This document shows, piece by piece, positions 1 to 8,374 of a stretch of DNA of 64,000 bases. Source of the DNA: Amaricoccus sp047275745. GTDB taxonomy: Bacteria > Pseudomonadota > Alphaproteobacteria > Rhodobacterales > Rhodobacteraceae. The stretch lies in assembly GCF_047275745.1 (NCBI RefSeq), contig NZ_JBKQWU010000013.1, forward strand, positions 28,667 through 92,666, given 5' to 3'. Position 1 is the first letter of the stretch. The number at the start of each line of letters is the position of its first letter. The translations under genes were made by a program, and so were the position numbers. The notes beneath the pieces are model-generated. The model did not search any database. It saw nothing but the letters and a program-made list of their open reading frames with translations, and was not told where the DNA came from.

Positions 1-231
1 GAAACTCGCGCCGGGACGGCGACCGGGGTCTCACACCGGAGACAGGCCGATGCTATCGCGCGCGCCGCGGACGCGGTGGGGCGCGCACGGGCGATGATCG
101 ACTCCGGGCTACCCGAAGTGGGGTCCGTGGAGCTGCGCAATGCTGCCAGGGCGCTTGACTTCTTGCTGGGCAAGGTGGACGTGGAGACGATCCTCGATAC
201 AGTCTTTCAGAGTTTCTGTCTTGGCAAGTAG
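1..231 (+). CDS. mnmE: tRNA modification GTPase MnmE, C-terminal fragment
   Basis: The window opens inside this gene; the last 76 codons are present in frame 1 and end in TAG. The fragment is mostly helical and finishes with Phe-Cys-Leu-Gly-Lys, matching the conserved C-terminal FC(I/L)GK tail of MnmE, whose cysteine is essential in the family. The upstream part, including the G domain, lies outside the window. MnmE works with MnmG to install the (carboxymethyl)aminomethyl group on the wobble uridine of certain tRNAs. Its partner mnmG starts 3 bases after this stop, so the pair is almost certainly co-transcribed. Confidence 0.93.
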   Translation, partial: ETRAGTATGVSHRRQADAIARAADAVGRARAMIDSGLPEVGSVELRNAARALDFLLGKVDVETILDTVFQSFCLGK

Positions 232-234
232 GGA

Positions 235-2103
235 GTGTTTCACGTGAAACATCTGGACTACGATGTCGTAGTTGTGGGCGGCGGTCACGCCGGGACCGAG
301 GCGGTTCTCGCCGCGGAAAGACTGGGCGTCAGGGCGGCATTGGTGACCCACCGGTTCGATCGCCTCGGAGAGATGTCGTGCAATCCGGCTATCGGAGGCG
401 TCGGGAAGGGGCATATCGTCCGAGAGATCGATGCCTTGGACGGTCTGATGGGTTGGGCCGCTGATCAGGCCGGCATCCAGTATCGACTCCTCAACCGCCG
501 AAAGGGCCCGGCCGCCCAAGGCCCGAGGACGCAGGCTGACCGAGCGCTATACCGCGCAGCGGTGCAGTGCGCGCTCCGGACGAGAGGTACACCTGTCATC
601 GAGGGTGAGGTGGTGGACCTGATCGCCGAGCAGGGGGCGGTACGTGGGGTCGTTCTGCGTGACCAGGCGGAAGTAGGATGCCGAGCGGTCGTGTTGACAA
701 CCGGAACATTTCTGCGAGGGATGATCCATCTGGGCGACCAGCGATGGCCGGCCGGACGTGTTGACGATCCCGCTGCGGAGCTCTTGGCTCAGAGACTCGA
801 ATCTTTGGGCCTACCGCTGGGGCGCCTCAAGACGGGAACCCCCCCGCGATTGGACGGTCGCAGCATCGACTGGAGCAAAGTCGAGACGCAACCTGGCGAC
901 AGTGATCCGGAGCTGCTCTCGTTCCTGACCGCAGGCCCGATACCGCGGCAGATCGCATGCGGGATCACTCACACAACGCCTTCCAGCCATGACCTCATCC
1001 GCCGGAATTTGGAACGGTCAGCGATGTTCGGAGGTCAGATCGAGGGGAGGGGACCGAGGTACTGCCCGTCGATCGAAGACAAGGTGGTGCGTTTCGGTGA
1101 GCGGGAGTCCCATCAGGTCTTTCTCGAACCGGAAGGCCTCACGGATTGCACGGTCTATCCCAATGGGATCTCGACGTCTCTGCCCGCGGACGTTCAGGAA
1201 GGCATTGTCCGCTCCATGCAAGGTCTTGAGAACGCAAAAATTCTTCGGCTTGGCTACGCGATAGAGTACGACTATATCGATCCGCGGGCGCTGACACCGA
1301 CGCTTGAGCTGAAGGCGCTTGGGTGCCTGTTTTTCGCCGGACAAATCAATGGCACCACAGGTTACGAGGAAGCTGCTGGTCAGGGTCTTGTCGCAGGGCT
1401 CAACGCCGCGGCGAAGGTTCTTGGCCGAGAACCCGTCATCCTGAACAGAGAGGACGCCTATATTGGCGTCATGATCGACGATCTGGTGACGCTCGGGGTC
1501 ACTGAGCCTTATCGTATGTTCACGTCCCGGGCCGAGTTTCGCTTGAAGCTCCGCGCGGATAACGCGGACCAGCGCCTGACGCCGCTGGGGAGGGATCTCG
1601 GAGCAGTCTCGGATAAGCGGTTCCAGGCGTTTGCGCGAAAGATGGAGAATCTGGACACGGCGAGGGCGCTCGCAGAAGGCATCGAAATTACGCCGCCCGA
1701 AGCGGCTGTTCGCGGCGTAACCGTCAATCAGGACGGGGCACGCAGGAGTCTGCTTCGACTGCTTGCTCTGCCAGAGATCGACACCGACCGCGCGCGGATG
1801 GCGTTCCCTGAACTCGCTGATGTTGATGAAGCGACGTTGCGGCAGTTGCGACGCGAGGCGGTATACGAACCGTACATGGCGCGGCAGGCGCAGGAGATCG
1901 AGCAGCTGCGCCGGGATGAGAACGTGCCATTGCCAGACGCGATGGACTATACGGCCATGCCGGGACTCTCCAATGAACTGCGTGGAAAGCTTTCCCTGAT
2001 CCGGCCCCGGACCCTCGGCCAGGCGGGGCGGATCGAGGGGATGACGCCCGCGGCGTTGACGTTGATCCTGATGCGGGCACGTCAGGCACGGATGGTATCG
2101 TGA
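235..2103 (+). CDS. mnmG: tRNA uridine-5-carboxymethylaminomethyl modification enzyme MnmG (GidA)
   Basis: This 622-residue FAD-dependent enzyme works with MnmE to modify wobble U34 of tRNAs. The N-terminal dinucleotide-binding motif GGGHAGTEA is at about residues 15-23, and the conserved MSCNPAIGG block follows near residue 48. Length is normal for the family. The chosen start is GTG at 235, three bases after the mnmE stop; the first codons (M-F-H-V-K-H) are dictated by an embedded parS site. The 3' end overlaps rsmG by four bases (GTGA), which suggests translational coupling. The gene sits in the conserved mnmE-mnmG-rsmG-parAB cluster near the origin in many alphaproteobacteria. Confidence 0.97.
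   Translation: MFHVKHLDYDVVVVGGGHAGTEAVLAAERLGVRAALVTHRFDRLGEMSCNPAIGGVGKGHIVREIDALDGLMGWAADQAGIQYRLLNRRKGPAAQGPRTQADRALYRAAVQCALRTRGTPVIEGEVVDLIAEQGAVRGVVLRDQAEVGCRAVVLTTGTFLRGMIHLGDQRWPAGRVDDPAAELLAQRLESLGLPLGRLKTGTPPRLDGRSIDWSKVETQPGDSDPELLSFLTAGPIPRQIACGITHTTPSSHDLIRRNLERSAMFGGQIEGRGPRYCPSIEDKVVRFGERESHQVFLEPEGLTDCTVYPNGISTSLPADVQEGIVRSMQGLENAKILRLGYAIEYDYIDPRALTPTLELKALGCLFFAGQINGTTGYEEAAGQGLVAGLNAAAKVLGREPVILNREDAYIGVMIDDLVTLGVTEPYRMFTSRAEFRLKLRADNADQRLTPLGRDLGAVSDKRFQAFARKMENLDTARALAEGIEITPPEAAVRGVTVNQDGARRSLLRLLALPEIDTDRARMAFPELADVDEATLRQLRREAVYEPYMARQAQEIEQLRRDENVPLPDAMDYTAMPGLSNELRGKLSLIRPRTLGQAGRIEGMTPAALTLILMRARQARMVS
236..251. other. parS: parS centromere site 1 (inside the mnmG start)
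   Basis: The 16-base perfect palindrome TGTTTCACGTGAAACA matches the consensus chromosomal parS site bound by ParB. It overlaps the mnmG initiation codon and encodes the first residues of MnmG. The parA and parB genes lie 2.5 kb downstream. By family knowledge, ParB loads here, spreads and organises the origin region, so this position is likely close to oriC. Confidence 0.95.
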
Positions 2104-2714
2104 GTGGGAGCAGTGCGGCGTTGGATGTTTCACGTGAAACACGCGAGCGCCTTGAGATCTATGCCGGGCTCCTCCGAAAATGGAACCCACGCATAAACCT
2201 GGTGTCGAAGACGACACTGCCACTCCTGTGGAGTCGGCATATCGAAGACTCGGCCCAGCTTTGGGATCTGGCCCCGGACGCCCCACCGGTCTGGGTCGAT
2301 CTCGGCTCCGGAGGAGGGTTTCCCGGCCTCGTCATCGCGATTCTCGCGTCGGAAAGGAGCCCCGGTACGCGCGTCCATCTTGTCGAGAGCGACACGCGAA
2401 AATGCGCGTTCCTGAGCACCGTTGTCCGGGAATGTGGCGTAGTCGCGGAGGTCCACCCGGAACGCATCGAAAGTGTGCGTCCGCCGCTAGCGGATGTCGT
2501 TTCAGCCAGAGCATTGGCGCCACTGCCTGATCTGTTGGCACATGCGGAAAAACTCCGCCGGCCCGAGGGTATTTGCTTGTTTCCGAAGGGCGAGACGGTG
2601 CATAAGGAAATAGCCGACGCGAAGCGGCAATGGAACTTCGAGTGCAGTATTCATCCAAGCCGCACAGAACAGAAAGCGGCGATTGTTGAGATCGGAGCCT
2701 TTTCCCGTGTCTGA
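2100..2714 (+). CDS. rsmG: 16S rRNA (guanine-527-N7)-methyltransferase RsmG (GidB)
   Basis: RsmG is a SAM-dependent methyltransferase acting on G527 of 16S rRNA. The protein is 204 residues, as usual. The SAM-binding motif VDLGSGGGFPGL is at about residues 65-80. The start is GTG at 2100, overlapping the mnmG stop by four bases. Residues 8-14 include V-S-R-E-T, encoded by an embedded parS site. The 3' end overlaps the proposed parA GTG start by 8 bases, so mnmE to parB probably form one transcription unit. Confidence 0.96.
   Translation: MSGSSAALDVSRETRERLEIYAGLLRKWNPRINLVSKTTLPLLWSRHIEDSAQLWDLAPDAPPVWVDLGSGGGFPGLVIAILASERSPGTRVHLVESDTRKCAFLSTVVRECGVVAEVHPERIESVRPPLADVVSARALAPLPDLLAHAEKLRRPEGICLFPKGETVHKEIADAKRQWNFECSIHPSRTEQKAAIVEIGAFSRV
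2126..2141. other. parS: parS centromere site 2 (inside rsmG)
   Basis: This is a second exact copy of the 16-base palindrome TGTTTCACGTGAAACA, within the first 15 codons of rsmG and in frame to give V-S-R-E-T. It lies 1.9 kb from site 1. I did not see a third intact copy when reading the window. Confidence 0.95.
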
Positions 2715-3525
2715 CAGGCCTGCGAAACCTCACGTTTTGGCCATCACGAACCAGAAAGGTGGTGTTGGCAAGACCACCACCGCGATCAATCTGGGCACCG
2801 CTCTGGCGGCGCTCGGAAAACGTGTAGTGCTGATCGACATCGATCCGCAGGGCAATGCCTCGACAGGTCTGGGATTGCCGGTGGCCTCTCGCGGCCTGAC
2901 CGCCTATGACTTCCTCGTCGCCGACGAGCCGCGCGAGTTCGCGGTCGAGACGATGGTCCCGGGCCTCTACATCGTTCCCGCGACCTCGGACCTCAGTTCC
3001 GCCGACGTGGATCTTGTCGCTGATCCGCGGCGGTTGCAGAGAATGCGTGACGCATTGGCCATCCCTGACGCGTTGCCGGAGGGCCTGGATTACGTTCTCA
3101 TCGACTGCCCGCCGTCACTCAATCTCCTGACGTTGAACGCGCTGGTGGCGGCGCATTCCGTGCTGGTTCCACTTCAATGCGAGTTCTTCGCCCTGGAGGG
3201 ACTGTCACAGCTGATGCGGACGGTTCAGTCAGTACGCAGCGCGCTGAATCCGACGCTTCGGATACAAGGTATTGTGTTAACAATGTATGACAGACGCAAT
3301 AACTTGTCCGGTCAGGTCGCGACCGATGTTCGGGACAACCTCGGCAGCCTGGTCTACGAGACCGTCATTCCCCGAAACGTCAGGCTGAGCGAGGCGCCCT
3401 CCCATGCGGTGCCGGCTCTGATCTATGATTACACCTCATCCGGGAGCATCGCGTATCAGCGGCTGGCCGGAGAAGTGCTGGCGCGCATGCGAGGCGGTCA
3501 AACGCTCATCGAACCGGCGGCATAG
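2707..3525 (+). CDS. parA: Chromosome partitioning ATPase ParA (Soj)
   Basis: This 272-residue ParA/MinD-type ATPase segregates origins with ParB and parS. The deviant Walker A motif KGGVGKTT lies near residues 18-25, followed by DIDPQGNAS and a Walker B-like VLIDCPPS. I chose GTG at 2707, which overlaps the rsmG stop and leaves a normal short N-terminus before the Walker motif; the TTG at 2683 would add eight residues with no support. parB follows after 11 bases. Confidence 0.95.
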   Translation: MSDRPAKPHVLAITNQKGGVGKTTTAINLGTALAALGKRVVLIDIDPQGNASTGLGLPVASRGLTAYDFLVADEPREFAVETMVPGLYIVPATSDLSSADVDLVADPRRLQRMRDALAIPDALPEGLDYVLIDCPPSLNLLTLNALVAAHSVLVPLQCEFFALEGLSQLMRTVQSVRSALNPTLRIQGIVLTMYDRRNNLSGQVATDVRDNLGSLVYETVIPRNVRLSEAPSHAVPALIYDYTSSGSIAYQRLAGEVLARMRGGQTLIEPAA

Positions 3526-3536
3526 GAGAGCGGCGA

Positions 3537-4427
3537 ATGGAGAGAAAGGGTTTGGGCCGTGGCCTGTCGGCGCTGCTCGCCGACGTGGCCCCGCAGGAGT
3601 CCCGGCCGGGTGCTGGGCCGACTGCGCCCGCTGTTCAGGGCCAGCGCATGATTCCGATCGAACGGATCAAGCCCAATCCCAATCAGCCGCGACGGGACTT
3701 CCCGGACAAGGACCTGTACGATCTCGCGGCCTCGATCCGGGAACAGGGCGTGATCCAGCCGCTGATTCTGCGGCCGCATCCGTCGGAGCCCGATACCTAC
3801 GAGATCGTCGCGGGCGAGCGCCGTTGGCGTGCCTCGCAGATCGCACAGCTGCATGAACTGCCGGCGATCCTCCGGGATCTCGACGATACCCAGGTTCTCG
3901 AAATCGCGATCATCGAGAACATTCAGCGCGAGGACCTCAACGCCATCGAGGAAGCCCTGGCCTATCGGCAGTTGATGGACCGCTTCGGCCATACGCAGGA
4001 ACGTCTCGCCGAGGGTCTCGGTAAAAGCCGCAGTCACATCGCCAATCTGCTTCGTCTGCTCACGCTACCAGAACCGGTGCTCGATCTCGTCCGGACCGGG
4101 AAGCTCACCGCTGGGCATGCCCGGGCTCTCGTCACGGCTGTGAACCCGGAAGCTCTGGCGCGTCAGGTGATCGAAAAGGATCTTTCGGTTCGCCAGACCG
4201 AGCAACTCGCGCGTTCGGTCCTGGGCGCCCCGGCCCCGGGCAAGGCCATGGCTCAGGCACGGACCAAGGACGCCGACACCCGCGCGCTCGAAGAAGATCT
4301 GATGGCCGCCCTGCGATTGAAGGTCTCGATCGAACAAAAGGCGGGGAAGCAGGCGGGTGAAGTCAGAATCCGCTATCGCAACCTGGAGGAGCTCGACGGG
4401 CTCTGCCAGCTACTGTCGGCGGGATGA
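3537..4427 (+). CDS. parB: Chromosome partitioning protein ParB (Spo0J), CTPase clamp
   Basis: The protein has 296 residues. The N-terminal domain carries NPNQPRR near residue 47, the CTP-binding GERRWRA motif at 93-99 and ENIQRED at 127-133. A helix-turn-helix for parS recognition spans about 150-172 and a dimerisation domain ends the protein. A GGAGAG ribosome-binding site precedes the ATG. It acts on the two parS sites upstream in the same cluster. The next gene is convergent. Confidence 0.96.
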   Translation: MERKGLGRGLSALLADVAPQESRPGAGPTAPAVQGQRMIPIERIKPNPNQPRRDFPDKDLYDLAASIREQGVIQPLILRPHPSEPDTYEIVAGERRWRASQIAQLHELPAILRDLDDTQVLEIAIIENIQREDLNAIEEALAYRQLMDRFGHTQERLAEGLGKSRSHIANLLRLLTLPEPVLDLVRTGKLTAGHARALVTAVNPEALARQVIEKDLSVRQTEQLARSVLGAPAPGKAMAQARTKDADTRALEEDLMAALRLKVSIEQKAGKQAGEVRIRYRNLEELDGLCQLLSAG

Positions 4428-4484
4428 GGTTCGCGACGGGCTATCAATCGACCCGGCAGGTTCTAAGAGTCGGCCCGTTGCGAT

Positions 4485-5702
4485 CTAACTGATTGTTAAA
4501 CAAAGATTTTCAAGGATCGCGTTCAGGACGGGGCGACCTTTCGCAGCCACACGAACGCGATCAGGCGCGACCTCAAGATATCCATCATCGCTCAGGTTCT
4601 TCAATCGGGCCGGGTCGAGATCTTGTCCCGCCAGCCGCCTGAATCGCCTGGGATCGATCCCCTCGGCAAGCCGCAAGCCCATCAACAGCAGTTCGATCGC
4701 ACGATCGCCGGGCTCGATCCGCTCGCGGAGCGCAGTCCCGCCGCCACCTGTCTCCACCGCCGACAGCCACCGCTCCGGGGCCAGCTCCGTTTCCGTTGCC
4801 CAGCGCGCGCCTTCGAGCGTCAGCCGTCCATGCGCGCCTGGCCCGATACCGGCGTAGTCGCCCGCGCGCCAGTAGGTCAGGTTATGCCGTCCCTCCGCGC
4901 CCGGCACGGCGTGGTTGGAGGTCTCATAGGCGGGCAGTCCGGCGTTGTCGCAGATCTCCTGAGTTGCGAAATAGAGATCCGCCGCCAGTGTCTCGTCGGG
5001 GAGTCCGCGCAACCGGCCGCGTTTCGCGAGTTCGCCGAACCGGGTCCCGTCCTCGATCGTCAGCTGATAGAGGGACAGGTGGTCCGCGGCCAGATCGAGC
5101 GCGCTTCGCAACTCGCGCCGCCAATCGGCGAGACCCTGCCCCTGGCGGGCATAGATCAGATCGAAGCTCACCCTCTCGAAGGTCCGCCGCGCGATCCGGA
5201 ACGCCGCGAGGGCCTCGTCGACGCTGTGCATCCGCCCCAGCGCCTTCAGGTCGGCGTCGTTCAAGGCCTGGATACCCATGGACAGCCGGTTGACGCCCGC
5301 CGCGCGATAGCCGCGGAACCGCTCGGCCTCGACCGATGTGGGATTGGCTTCGAGCGTGATCTCCGCGCCCGCGTCCAGATCCCACTCGACCGCGGCCGCG
5401 TCGATGATCGCGGCGACCGTTTCCGGGGGCATGAGACTCGGTGTCCCCCCACCGAAGAAGATGCTCGAAACCCGCCGGCCGCGGGTCACCTCGGCCTCGC
5501 GCCGGAGTTCGCGGACCAGCGCCTCGCGCCATCGCGACTGGTCGATCCCCGCGCGAACATGGCTGTTGAAGTCGCAGTAGGGGCACTTGGCCGCGCAGAA
5601 CGGCCAGTGAACATAGATCCCGAAACCGCCCGCGCGCCAATCCTCGGCGGCCGCTTCGCCTTCAGCGGCGGAAGTCCGCGGGTTGATGGAAGCGAGAGTC
5701 AC
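4485..5702 (-). CDS. hemW: Radical SAM heme chaperone HemW
   Basis: This is a radical SAM protein of the HemW/HemN-like group, which binds and delivers heme rather than acting as a coproporphyrinogen oxidase. The CxxxCxxC cluster is at about Cys36, Cys40 and Cys43 in HWPFCAAKCPYCDF. The start chosen is GTG at 5702, preceded by GGGGAGG at suitable spacing; a TTG start at 5759 would overlap rdgB and add an unlikely leader. At 405 residues it is normal to slightly long. It is the distal gene of the rph-rdgB-hemW block. Confidence 0.92.
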   Translation of the reverse strand: MTLASINPRTSAAEGEAAAEDWRAGGFGIYVHWPFCAAKCPYCDFNSHVRAGIDQSRWREALVRELRREAEVTRGRRVSSIFFGGGTPSLMPPETVAAIIDAAAVEWDLDAGAEITLEANPTSVEAERFRGYRAAGVNRLSMGIQALNDADLKALGRMHSVDEALAAFRIARRTFERVSFDLIYARQGQGLADWRRELRSALDLAADHLSLYQLTIEDGTRFGELAKRGRLRGLPDETLAADLYFATQEICDNAGLPAYETSNHAVPGAEGRHNLTYWRAGDYAGIGPGAHGRLTLEGARWATETELAPERWLSAVETGGGGTALRERIEPGDRAIELLLMGLRLAEGIDPRRFRRLAGQDLDPARLKNLSDDGYLEVAPDRVRVAAKGRPVLNAILENLCLTIS

Positions 5703-5740
5703 CGCGGGAGGCCTCCCCGACAGAGCCCGAACCGAATGGC

Positions 5741-6358
5741 TCAGGCAGGTGCGAGGCAAGCCTCGACAAGTTTCGACAGTGCGCGGGCGCGATGGCTGAT
5801 CCGGTTCTTCTCGGCGAATCCGATCTCGCCGAGCGTGGTCTCATACCCATCCGGCTGGAACATGGGGTCATAGCCGTGACCCTCGGCGCCGCGCATCGGC
5901 CAGACACAGCGACCCTCCAGCACCCCTTCGAACACCTCGTCATGCCCATCGGGCCAGGCCAGCACCAGCGTGGACAGAAACCGCGCCGTCCGCGGTTCCG
6001 GCGCCTTCGCCGCCTCCAGCGCCTCCCAGGCCCTCGTCATCGCCAGCACGAAGTCGCGTCCTGCAGGCGTCTCGGCCCAGTCGGCGGTATGGACCCCGGG
6101 GGCGCCATCGAGCCCGTCGATCGCGATGCCGCTGTCGTCGGCGAGCGCGGGCAGCCCCGCGGCGCGGGCGGCCGCGTGCGCCTTGATCCGGGCATTGCCG
6201 ATGAAAGTCTGTTCCGTTTCCTCGGGTTCGGGCAGCCCGAGTTCCGCCGCCGAGACCACCTCCGTTCCGAACGGCGCCAGCAAGGCCCGGATCTCCGCGA
6301 GCTTGCCGGCGTTATGGGTGGCGACGACGATCCTCGGTTCGGTCAGTCGCCGGGTCAC
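5741..6358 (-). CDS. rdgB: XTP/dITP diphosphohydrolase RdgB (HAM1 family)
   Basis: RdgB hydrolyses non-canonical purine nucleotides (dITP, XTP) to monophosphates, cleaning the nucleotide pool. The substrate-binding motif ATHNAGK lies at residues 13-19, with LADDSGI in the middle and GYDPMF and SHRARAL near the C-terminus. The protein is 205 residues. The GTG start at 6358 overlaps the rph stop by four bases, indicating coupling to rph. Confidence 0.93.
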   Translation of the reverse strand: MTRRLTEPRIVVATHNAGKLAEIRALLAPFGTEVVSAAELGLPEPEETEQTFIGNARIKAHAAARAAGLPALADDSGIAIDGLDGAPGVHTADWAETPAGRDFVLAMTRAWEALEAAKAPEPRTARFLSTLVLAWPDGHDEVFEGVLEGRCVWPMRGAEGHGYDPMFQPDGYETTLGEIGFAEKNRISHRARALSKLVEACLAPA

Positions 6359-7068
6359 GCGATCGCCGCCTTCTGCGCCGCGACCAGTTCGCCGACGCCC
6401 TTCTCGGCGAGGTCGAGCAGGAGGCCGAGTTCCGCGCGGGAGAAGGTCGCGCCCTCCGCGCTGCCCTGGACCTCGATGAGGCCGAGGCTGCCCGTCATCA
6501 CGAAATTGCCGTCCGTGCCGGCGACGCTGTCCTCGGCGTAATCGAGATCGAGCACCGGCTGCCCGCCGTAGATCCCGCAACTGACCGCCGCGACATGGGC
6601 GGTGATCGGATCGGTCTTAACATCGCCCGCCTTCAGGAGTTTGTTGACCGCGAGTCTCAGCGCGACCCAGCCCCCGGTGATCGCGGCGCATCGGGTTCCT
6701 CCATCGGCCTGGATCACGTCGCAATCGACGGTGATCTGGCGTTCCCCGAGTGCCACGCGGTCCACGCCGGCGCGGAGGCTTCGGCCGATCAGCCGCTGGA
6801 TCTCCTGGGTACGCCCCGACTGCTTGCCCGAAGCCGCCTCCCGGCGGTTGCGCGTGGTCGTGGCCCTCGGCAGCATGCCGTACTCCGCGGTGACCCAGCC
6901 AAGACCGGTCTTGCGCAGGAACGGCGGCACGTTCTCCTCGATCGATGCGGTGCAGAGAACATGCGTGTCGCCCATGCGGATCAGGCAGGAGCCCTCGGCG
7001 TGCCGGGAAATCCCGGTCTCGATGGCAACCGGGCGCAGGGCATCGGTGGCGCGGCCGGAGGGACGCAT
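6355..7068 (-). CDS. rph: Ribonuclease PH
   Basis: RNase PH is a phosphorolytic 3'-5' exoribonuclease that trims tRNA 3' ends. The 237-residue protein shows the family blocks GWVTAEYGMLPRAT, RNRREAASGKQSGRTQEIQRL split over two stretches, and IQADGGTR. The ATG at 7068 is preceded by AGGAG. It is divergent from hrcA, an arrangement common in alphaproteobacteria, and begins the rph-rdgB-hemW unit. Confidence 0.96.
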   Translation of the reverse strand: MRPSGRATDALRPVAIETGISRHAEGSCLIRMGDTHVLCTASIEENVPPFLRKTGLGWVTAEYGMLPRATTTRNRREAASGKQSGRTQEIQRLIGRSLRAGVDRVALGERQITVDCDVIQADGGTRCAAITGGWVALRLAVNKLLKAGDVKTDPITAHVAAVSCGIYGGQPVLDLDYAEDSVAGTDGNFVMTGSLGLIEVQGSAEGATFSRAELGLLLDLAEKGVGELVAAQKAAIA

Positions 7069-7109
7069 GGCAGTTCTCCTTGCAAGTGTCACAGGTCCGG
7101 CCATCGGAT

Positions 7110-7138
7110 CTTGCCGGATCGCAATTCGCGCCTCATAT
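7110..7138 (+). promoter_or_regulatory. Putative heat-shock sigma (RpoH) promoter for hrcA-grpE
   Basis: CTTGCC (7110-7115), a 15-base spacer and CCTCATAT (7131-7138) resemble the sigma-32 consensus CTTGAA-N13-15-CCCCATNT. The site is about 140 bases before hrcA. The same architecture stands upstream of dnaK. I saw no CIRCE inverted repeat nearby. The assignment is from pattern only. Confidence 0.5.
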
Positions 7139-7277
7139 CCCGTGGACGGGGTCGCGTCCAGCGCCGGTGGGGTCGCAGGCCGGGCCGCGAGCCTGGTTGC
7201 ATGGGACAGCGACGAGATCCCGCGATGAAGATTCCGGCCCGCCTCCCGGCCGCGGCCGCCGCAGCGAAGGAAGACAG

Positions 7278-8363
7278 GTGCCCGCGGTCCCGAAGAACCG
7301 TTCTCCCCTGAGCCAGATGAGCGACCGCGGCCGCGAGGTGTTTCGCCGGCTCGTCGAAGCCTATCTCGAGACCGGGGAGCCCGTCGGTTCCCGCACCCTG
7401 TCGCGGAGCGTCTCCGAGAACGTATCGGCGGCGACCATCCGCAACGTGATGCAGGATCTCGAAATGCTCGGGCTGCTCGACAGTCCGCATGTCTCGGCCG
7501 GCCGTATTCCGACCCAGATGGGTCTGCGGCTGTTCGTGGACGGCATCCTCGAGGTCGGCGACATCGGTCAGTCGGAACGGGCGGAGATCGAGCGGGGGCT
7601 CGGCCGCGGCGACTCCGACCTGCCGACCATCCTCGACCGCGCCGGCGACATGCTCTCGGGCTTGACCCACGGTGCGAGCCTGGTGCTGGCGCCGAAGCAG
7701 GAAGCGCCGATCCGGCATATCGAGTTCGTCTCGCTCGGGAATGACCGCGCGCTCGTGGTGCTGGTGACCGGCGACGGCCAGGTCGAGAACCGGGTCTTCG
7801 AGCCACCGATGGGTCTCACCCCAGCGGCGATGCGGCAGGCGGCGAATTTCCTGAACGCCATCCTTCAGGGACGCACGCTCGGCGAGATGCGCGGCGTCGT
7901 CGCGTCCGAGATCACCCGGCGCCGGGCGGAACTCGACGCGCTCGCCGCGGATCTGGTCGAGGACGGCACGGCGGTCTGGGCGACCGACGAGGGCGACGGC
8001 TCGCGCGACCGGCTGATCGTGCGGGGCCGGGCCAATCTGCTCGAAGGAACGCCCGACGCCGAGCAGCTCGAACGCATCCGCGGCCTCTTCGACGATCTCG
8101 AACGCAAGCGCGATCTGGCCCAGCTTCTCGAACTGACCGAGGGCGGCGACGGCGTCCGGGTCTTCATCGGCTCGGAGAACAAGCTTTTCTCACTTTCCGG
8201 TTCCTCTCTCGTCGTGTCTCCCTATATGAATGCGGACCGAAAGATCATCGGCGCGGTAGGGGTCATCGGGCCGACGCGGCTCAACTATGGCAGGATCGTG
8301 CCGATCGTTGATTACACGGCGCAACTGGTCGGCCGGCTGGTTTCGAGCCGGAGCAAGGGCTAG
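7278..8363 (+). CDS. hrcA: Heat-inducible transcription repressor HrcA
   Basis: HrcA is a winged-helix repressor that classically binds CIRCE elements before groESL or dnaK. The N-terminal DNA-binding domain includes SAATIRNVMQDLEMLGLLDSP-type residues near 50-70, followed by the PHVSAGRIPT segment typical of HrcA. The C-terminal part (VSPYMNADRKIIGAVGVIGP) is also typical. The GTG at 7278 is preceded by AAGGAAG and gives 361 residues. grpE follows after 11 bases. No CIRCE is visible here or upstream of dnaK, so its target is probably elsewhere. Confidence 0.93.
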   Translation: MPAVPKNRSPLSQMSDRGREVFRRLVEAYLETGEPVGSRTLSRSVSENVSAATIRNVMQDLEMLGLLDSPHVSAGRIPTQMGLRLFVDGILEVGDIGQSERAEIERGLGRGDSDLPTILDRAGDMLSGLTHGASLVLAPKQEAPIRHIEFVSLGNDRALVVLVTGDGQVENRVFEPPMGLTPAAMRQAANFLNAILQGRTLGEMRGVVASEITRRRAELDALAADLVEDGTAVWATDEGDGSRDRLIVRGRANLLEGTPDAEQLERIRGLFDDLERKRDLAQLLELTEGGDGVRVFIGSENKLFSLSGSSLVVSPYMNADRKIIGAVGVIGPTRLNYGRIVPIVDYTAQLVGRLVSSRSKG

Positions 8364-8374
8364 GACGGAAGAAC

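Noticed and set aside
4485..4499. CTAA-N7-TTAA at the hemW 3' end as a CtrA site
   Set aside because: It has one mismatch to the consensus, overlaps the hemW stop, and no gene start lies downstream on either strand at a sensible distance.
7069..7277. CIRCE operator for HrcA
   Set aside because: Searched the hrcA leader and the dnaK leader for the GCACTC/GAGTGC arms; neither has them.
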